Shown one piece after another: positions 58,455 through 64,000 of a stretch of 64,000 nucleotides of DNA. A program made the position numbers and the translations under genes. Each line of letters begins with the position of its first letter. Positions within the stretch are counted from its first letter, which is position 1. Under the pieces are notes generated by a model. That model saw only the letters and a program-made list of their open reading frames with translations, was not told where the DNA came from and did no database searches. Origin of the DNA: Branchinecta lynchi (lineage: Eukaryota > Arthropoda > Branchiopoda > Anostraca > Branchinectidae); the NCBI GenBank assembly GCA_023053575.1, contig JAKZAP010000020.1, forward strand, positions 21,290,764-21,354,763, read 5' to 3'.

Positions 58455-59730
58455 AAAGCTCATATGGCACTTGTCAGAACAGTTAGCATGTTTGTCAGTT
58501 TGTCCCCCTCCAGCTCCCCCCCCCCAGTAATCAGACCCACTTCGGACTTGAAACTGAATGTTTGAGGCACTAGTTCTTACCACTTGTCAAGTTTCATGCA
58601 CTTCCGATCACCCGTTCCTAAGTTATGAATGTTACCAGATTCCGGATTCCCCACTCCTCTACTCCACCCACGATGATTAGATCGGGGAAGTGACTATTTT
58701 CTAGTCAATATCGTAGAATCCCTAATATGCCTGCCAAGTTTCATGGTCCTAGCAGATCTTGAAGAACCCTAACTCGAGATCACCTGAGTTCCGGTACAAC
58801 CCCCTCGAGTTCCCCCCACTGTGACATGATACAGTCCTATTTTGTCAGTAATTTATCTAGGGTTTAAGCTTTTTCTTCCCACCAAGTTCCATCCCGAACC
58901 CCCCCCCCTCTGAGCCTTTCAGAAGGTTTCCAGTGCCCCTTCCAGCCTCCCAGTTATCTTATATGGTCCGGATTCGAAAAGGAACATCTGAGGCACTTGT
59001 TCTTGACACTTGTCAAGTTTCATGCACGTCCGATTTCCCGTTCCAAAATTATGCATGCCACTAGATTCTGGATTCCCCATCCCTGCACTCCCCCCACGAT
59101 GGTCGGATCGGGGAAACGACTATTCTCAGGGCAGTCTGTTCGGGTCCCTGAGATGCCTATCATATTTCATTGTCGTAGTACCGAACTAGTGACCCCCGAC
59201 CCCCCCCCCCCCCCCCAACTCCCCCCACAGTGCCCGAATCCAGCCCGGTTATGTCAACGATGTACCTAGGACTTGCGCGTTTTCTTCCCACCAAGTTTCG
59301 TCCTGATCTTCCCTCGAAGCGTTTCCCAAGATCTCCGGTGCCCCCCTTCCGCCTCCCCCCTAAGTCACCAGATCCGGTACGGATTTCAAATGGGTCGTCT
59401 GAGATCTTTCCAGATATCGAGTTTCATTAAGATCCGATCACCCGTTCAAAAGTTATAAATACCCCACTATTCAGGATCCCTCCTCCCTCCACTCCCCCCA
59501 CGATGCTCGGATCGGGGAAGTGACTATTTCCAACTTTATCATTTGGAGTCCCTGACACGCCTGCCAAGTTTCATCGTCCTAATTTATGTGGAAGTGCCAA
59601 ACTAGCAGAACCCGGACCGACAGACAGAAGGACGGACGGACAGAAATTGCGATCGACGGAACATCTGAGACGGTAGCTCTTTCCACTTGCCAAGTTTCAT
59701 TCAAACCCGTTCAGCCGTTCAAAAGTTATG
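58455..59730 (+). mobile_element. Second, diverged Helentron-like array
   Basis: Left end AGCTCATATGGCACTTGT, then three or so diverged units of the 428-bp core (CCGATCACCCGTTC, GATGGTCGGATCGGGGAA, TTTCATCGTCCTA), with C9-C16 tracts and a (GGAC)n microsatellite at about 59615-59645. The terminal hairpin of 9627-9656 is missing; core sequence resumes and then a LINE tail follows. Confidence 0.55.
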
Positions 59731-59734
59731 CATT

Positions 59735-60240
59735 CAAGTTCAAGTTCTTTTAATTTTACACAAAAATACAAATACATGACAAATTTTTACTATAATAACA
59801 ACAACTACATACCCTATAAATCTAACAAAAATAATACAACTTAATTTATCTGACCTGTATGAAATGACCTGCTATCTTCCAAATAAATAAATATAAAGTT
59901 ATATTTTCCCCTCTTGGGAAAAATAAACAAAAATGACAAACTATTTGACGTAGTAAGCGAGAATGCGTACAACATAAACCAACCACACGAAACAGTCATT
60001 CAATTAACCATCCACACTCTAAAAAAAAAATCTTACATAACTATTATAATTTTTTAAAATTAAGAATCAGTAGTCCTTTGAGTCTGAACCTGATAAGCGA
60101 TGGGCTTCCTTCCAACCATTCTGAAACATCATTTTTATATTTTAGATATTCGTGTGCATTTGACACGATGGCGCTAGAGATATCAGGTCCATGTAAGAAA
60201 AATATGATGGAAGCAGATGGCGATCTAAATTTACTTTAAA
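59735..60240 (-). mobile_element. LINE/SINE 3' end with AACTTG tail
   Basis: Minus-strand AATTAAAAGAACTTGAACTTG at 59735-59755 is the same type of tail as at 39538-39560. The A/T-rich sequence up to 60170 has no convincing ORF, so the family is inferred from the tail only. Confidence 0.4.
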
Positions 60241-60309
60241 AATGAACACGTGCAGAAATAGCAAAAGTTGAACTGGAAGAATATTAAGGAGAACATACAG
60301 TGTTTCTGT

Positions 60310-61398
60310 CTCAGACTTTCCCGGAAATTTACTTTATCTTAGCATCCTCGACATGACGAATGGTTACTTTCAAGTTCCCTTAACACCTGAAAGCATCGAG
60401 AAAATGGCATTCGTCGTCGGAGATATCGGCCATTTCGAGTTCGCCACTTTGCCATTCAGTTTACGAGACGCTTGTGCGACTTTCGCTCTACTAGGGAAGC
60501 GGTTGCTCTGGATGAAAGGGGACGCGAAAAGCGGTAGAAAAGCAAAAAGCGCGAGGGACTACTCGGATGTCTATTTTCATGATCTAATCGTCTTTTCCTT
60601 GACTTGGAGTGACCATATCCGGCACCTGCGAGACATTTTCGATCGATTGTACGCGAACAACTTAACGGTGAATCCAACAAAATCTCGGTTCGGATTTCAA
60701 CATGTTGAATACCCAGGGCCCGAAATCGGTAACGGGGAAATCCGGGTAACGCAGGACAAAATAAAAGCGGTCGTCGAGTATCCTAGGCCACAGACAAAGA
60801 AGGATGTCAAGGCCTTTTTGGAGCTCGTTTCTTACTACCATGCTTTCATCCCGAACAGAGCAGACGTGGCAAAACCGTTGGCGAATTTGACCGCAAAGGC
60901 CCATCCGAATGTTCAGAATGTCCATCAGAAACATGCGATTCTTCTTTTAAACGGCTCAAGCAGATCTTGTGCAGCGATATAGTCCTCTGGTGTTTCGACC
61001 CGAACCTCCCGGTGACAATACGGTGCGACGCGAGCGATACGGGGATAGGGGCATGCGGATCACAGGTTGATCAACAAGGCCAAGAACGGCCTTTCATTTA
61101 CCTGAGTCGGCCACTGAGTGGCGCAGAAAAACAGTACGCTACAATCCAAAAAGAGTGTCTTTCGTTAAAATGGGCCATCTCCAGGTTGTACCATTTCGTT
61201 GAGGGTCGCAAATTCGTTGTTTACACTGATCATTCGCCACTACAATATCTCGACTCTATGAAAAACACGAACCCGAGGCTGGCTAGGTGGGCTCTTAGCC
61301 TACAGGGGCTAGATATGCAGATCAAAGCAAAAGCCGGAAATGAAAATGGGAGTGCCGATTGCCTGAGCAGAGCTTTCGCAAACGAAATGTCCACCTAA
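60310..61398 (+). pseudogene. Ty3/gypsy reverse transcriptase and RNase H, degenerate
   Basis: The RT segment starts without its N-terminus (ILDMTNGYFQVPL near 60350) and includes TLPFSLRDACATF. The catalytic box is YFHD instead of YxDD, so the first aspartate of the pair is lost. A frameshift lies near 60920-60945. The RNase H follows in another frame with CDASDTGIG, QKECLSLKWAISRLYHF and YTDHSPLQYLD, and ends SADCLSRAF then a stop at 61396-61398. No protease or integrase is seen. RNase H is directly followed by the polypurine tract and LTR, so either the integrase was lost or the element had it upstream of RT (Gmr1-like order). Confidence 0.85.
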
Positions 61399-61412
61399 CC
61401 TTTTGAGGGGGG

Positions 61413-61916
61413 TGAACGTTGTAAATATTAGTTATTTGTTTAAGAAAGCGTTCTTTTTTTTTTAGAACCATTGGCGGATTTGGCACCAGTCGCCGCAGAG
61501 ACAATCGATCTTTTTGTAGCTCTCAGTGGCGAAACAAAAGAGATGGCAAAGCAGCTTTTAAGACGAGACCAGATGATGGACGCCCGTATCTGGCCAGTCA
61601 TCCGCGCAGGGTCTTCCCAAGATACTTTGCGTTTATTCAGTATGACGGTATCTTGCGTTTATTCAGTATGACGGTATATATTTTAGATTATGGCGAAGTA
61701 AACATTTGCAGTTACTATTACCTTGGCGATTCCGAACAACTCTCTTTAAAATCCTCTCACCAGATGAAGAGTAGCCATCCCGTCACCTGGCGCGAGGAAG
61801 CCACCTCTGTATTTATATATATTTCCTTCTTCTGAATAATCAGTTCAGTTGAATAAAGCCATTCGTACGTTAAACATCGCCTCTTGCGAGGCCACACTAG
61901 ATCATTCGGGGAAACA
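61413..61916 (+). repeat. Probable 3' LTR of the Ty3/gypsy element
   Basis: Starts TGAACGTTG directly after a purine tract (GAGGGGGG, 61405-61412), 14 bp past the RNase H stop. It contains a 26-bp tandem duplication (about 61627-61677), a TATTTATATAT box near 61810 and GAATAAAGCC at 61851. The right border is uncertain; CA at 61915-61916 is the best guess. No 5' LTR is in the window to confirm it. Confidence 0.6.
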
Positions 61917-62690
61917 TAGTTTTGTATTCTATATTGAGTAAAATTTTGGATCTATCGTCATTACACCAGGACGGTTGCGGCCCTACATGGTTATACGCTG
62001 TCTGGGTTGCTGCCTTCTCTCGACTCACTCGATCGACCCGGGCATGCTCGTTGACATAGTCCTCCCAAGAGCAAATAGTAAAAAGAGTACTTATATTAGT
62101 ATACAAGTTACTTGTAGTATTAAAGTACTATGTAATAGTACTGCTACTCAGTTCTATGATAGACTAATGGATATGAAGTTTGGTTTGGTTTCTATACTAG
62201 GCCAAATTTACCAAAATTATTTGGTTTCTACCTCGTGTCTCGTGATGCTTACCGAGTAAACAGGGTAGTTTTTGTATCAAATGTACAAGGTGGATTCGCT
62301 ATTAAATGAGGCGGGAGAGAAAGCGAGGTAGTTTCTGTTTCAAATGTACGAGGTCGTTTTGACCCAGATTTGTGGTGAAAAACGAGAGCGAATAGGCAGC
62401 GAAAACGACTTAGTTTGTGTTTCAGATGTACGAGGCCGCTTTGAACTAGATTCGATGTGTAGGTTTTCCGTACGGGGTTGTCAAGGCTGGATCTCTCTCC
62501 CGGTTTTTCTTCATCAGAAGACGGGCTTGATCTAGTAAATCTGAAATGGACTCGTTGACAACTGTTTCATAACAGAAGTTTTGTCGTACTCTGGTTCCGA
62601 TTTGCGTATACCTCAATCGATGGTAGAAGCAAATACTCTAGTTGTGATAATTATATGCCCGAACTGTATCTGACCAAAGTAGTCGGAAGG
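61917..62690. other. No supported gene; weak tandem motif
   Basis: GTTTCAAATGTACGAGGT-like motif recurs at about 62275, 62338 and 62420. Otherwise nothing recognised. Confidence 0.4.
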
Positions 62691-63020
62691 GTTTTCACGA
62701 TATTTCCGGTGGCCCCCTTCGAGCTCCACACATCGTTATCGGAATTGGTCCGGGCTTGAAAGGGAAGATCGGAAACATTAGCTCTTGCCACTTGTTAAGT
62801 TCTATTCATATCTGGTAGACCATTTGAAAGTTATTCGTGCCACTAAATTCTGGATTCCATATCCCTCTATCCCCCACGATGATCGAGTTGGGGAAGTGAC
62901 TATTTCCAAGTCAATGTGGTCCGTTCCCTGATACGACTGCAAAGTGTCCTCGTCATAGATAATCTGGAAGTACTCCAAGTCGTGCATGATCACCGGCATT
63001 CGGGAAAACCCCCTTCAGCT
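62691..63020 (+). repeat. Fragment of the 428-bp Helentron-like core
   Basis: Diverged match to the core unit: TATTTCCGGTGGCCCCC, GCCACTAAATTCTGGATTCC and GGGGAAGTGACTATTTCC, in the same order as at 59040-59530. Confidence 0.5.
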
Positions 63021-63039
63021 CCACCCAAAATGCCCCGGT

Positions 63040-63700
63040 CCGGTCCTGTTCCCATCGTTGTTCCTGTATTATAGTCGCTTCAGTGTATTACCTGGAAAGT
63101 GCCAAAACTTCTACCTCCAAACGACTGTTGACCACCTGAGAAGTTTGTACAGCAGTCCGGCTTTCATTATAGGAGGAGACTTTAACCGGACCAAGAAGAG
63201 TTGGTTATCATCTTGTTTGTCTTTAAAACAAGTAGTGCGTGTACTCACCCACTCTCCGTGGGGCACTTTGGACCTTATACTAACAAACTGATGACTTATA
63301 TTCCCCTCCCCTTTCTCTTGGTCCCGTTGGCATGTCGCTATGAAAGCAATAGAGTCACTACCAAAGCCCAAGCTTTCCCGTGTCACTGTACGTCCTTGTA
63401 CCGACTTGGGTATCCGTGAATACGGCCGATGCCACAGTGACGAACCTCTAGATGCTAAGGTATCGGACTTCAACGACATAGCGTAAATACCTGGAAATCT
63501 CTACGACAAAATCATTTGTTGTTAGTGAAGCGGTTGTGTTGTTAGTTGAAGCTAGAACGGTTCGTTCTAGCCATGAGGCAAGGCATTCAGGTACGGTGGT
63601 CTGGAATACTTTTCCAGACTCAATTCATGAGGCGAAAAGTGCACCGCAGTTTAAAAATTGGTTAAAGAAACATCTCCTTGAGGGTAGTTGGTGAGTGGAG
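63040..63700 (+). pseudogene. Internally deleted LINE: endonuclease end and RT C-terminus
   Basis: Endonuclease signature IIGGDFN (about 63165) and LTHSPWGTLDLILTN (about 63245-63288) are the last conserved blocks of the LINE AP-type endonuclease. A typical linker with VTVRP follows to about 63480. The frame then jumps to VVWNTFPDSIHEAKSAPQF (about 63593-63650) and a stop at about 63692, the C-terminal WNxxP block. The RT palm between them is deleted. CR1/Jockey-like. Confidence 0.75.
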
Positions 63701-64000
63701 GGTTTGGAAGACGAGAGAGGACAAATTGACAGATTAATTTATTAATTTTTAGTTTATTTTAGTGAAGGTTTGATTAGAATATGGTAGAAAATGTGTACTG
63801 GTTGCGTTTTTCAAGCACGTATGTGCTTTGTGTGTAACCGGTCGTCAAGCCGGAATGATCTTTTTTTAGTAAAGTTGTTGAATCCTGAATACGACAAACC
63901 GTGCGGATCTCTCCAGCTATTAAATCACTAATAAAAGAGAGGTCTCGCCTCTACTCCATTGGTGATACACTCAGCAGTAAGAAATTGCAAAATCACATAG
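63701..64000 (+). other. Probable LINE 3' UTR, then unassigned sequence
   Basis: A/T-rich sequence to about 63890, with GTAAAGTTGTTGAATCCTGAA resembling a CR1-type tail. Nothing recognised in the last 100 bp. Confidence 0.35.

Overview
The window is nuclear DNA of a multicellular animal. The evidence is two intron-containing host genes with GT-AG splice sites, very low gene density, and a dense mix of LINEs, a Ty3/gypsy retrotransposon, a Penelope-type terminus and many small inverted-repeat transposons (MITEs). The predicted Arf protein is most like arthropod Arf4/Arf102F-type proteins as I know them, so I lean towards an arthropod or other protostome, but the species is not determined.

Layout. 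Bases 1-10271 and 19529-29796 are the same 10.3-kb sequence in direct orientation. The only differences I found are five one-base changes in C-homopolymer length. Copy 1 stops exactly at a 100-N gap (10272-10371), so this is most simply a redundant contig or haplotig end scaffolded next to the real locus. The repeated block holds MITEs, a 24-bp minisatellite and a 2.8-kb Helentron-like element with a 428-bp tandem core. Bases 10372-19528 hold a LINE with an intact reverse-transcriptase ORF (minus strand) and a cluster of abutting or nested MITEs. Bases 29345-30929 are a complete hAT-like element with an exact 8-bp target-site duplication (TSD).

Bases 31999-45167 are a complete five-exon Arf-family GTPase gene (180 codons, plus strand). 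Its 2.3-3.5-kb introns are filled with MITEs, tandem repeats and dead LINEs. Bases 45168-51870 are mostly repeats: a 125-bp-arm perfect palindrome carrying a hammerhead-ribozyme-like core, and a LINE ORF1 zinc knuckle split by a hAT-like MITE. Bases 51872-52826 (minus) are a complete two-exon ubiquitin C-terminal hydrolase gene (220 codons) with all active-site residues. From 53000 to 64000 there are more MITEs, LINE fragments, a second Helentron-like array, and a degenerate Ty3/gypsy RT-RNase H segment that runs straight into a 3' LTR.

The two host genes act in unrelated pathways (membrane traffic and ubiquitin recycling); nothing suggests they work together. What is striking is the transposon layer. 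Several independent families carry TSDs, and in two cases an empty-site paralog lies in the same window. One group of hAT-like elements joins short TIRs and long poly-G/poly-C tracts to unrelated minisatellite cores. MITE pairs in inverted orientation flank Arf exon 2, and one MITE reaches to about 25 bp from the Arf exon 5 acceptor.
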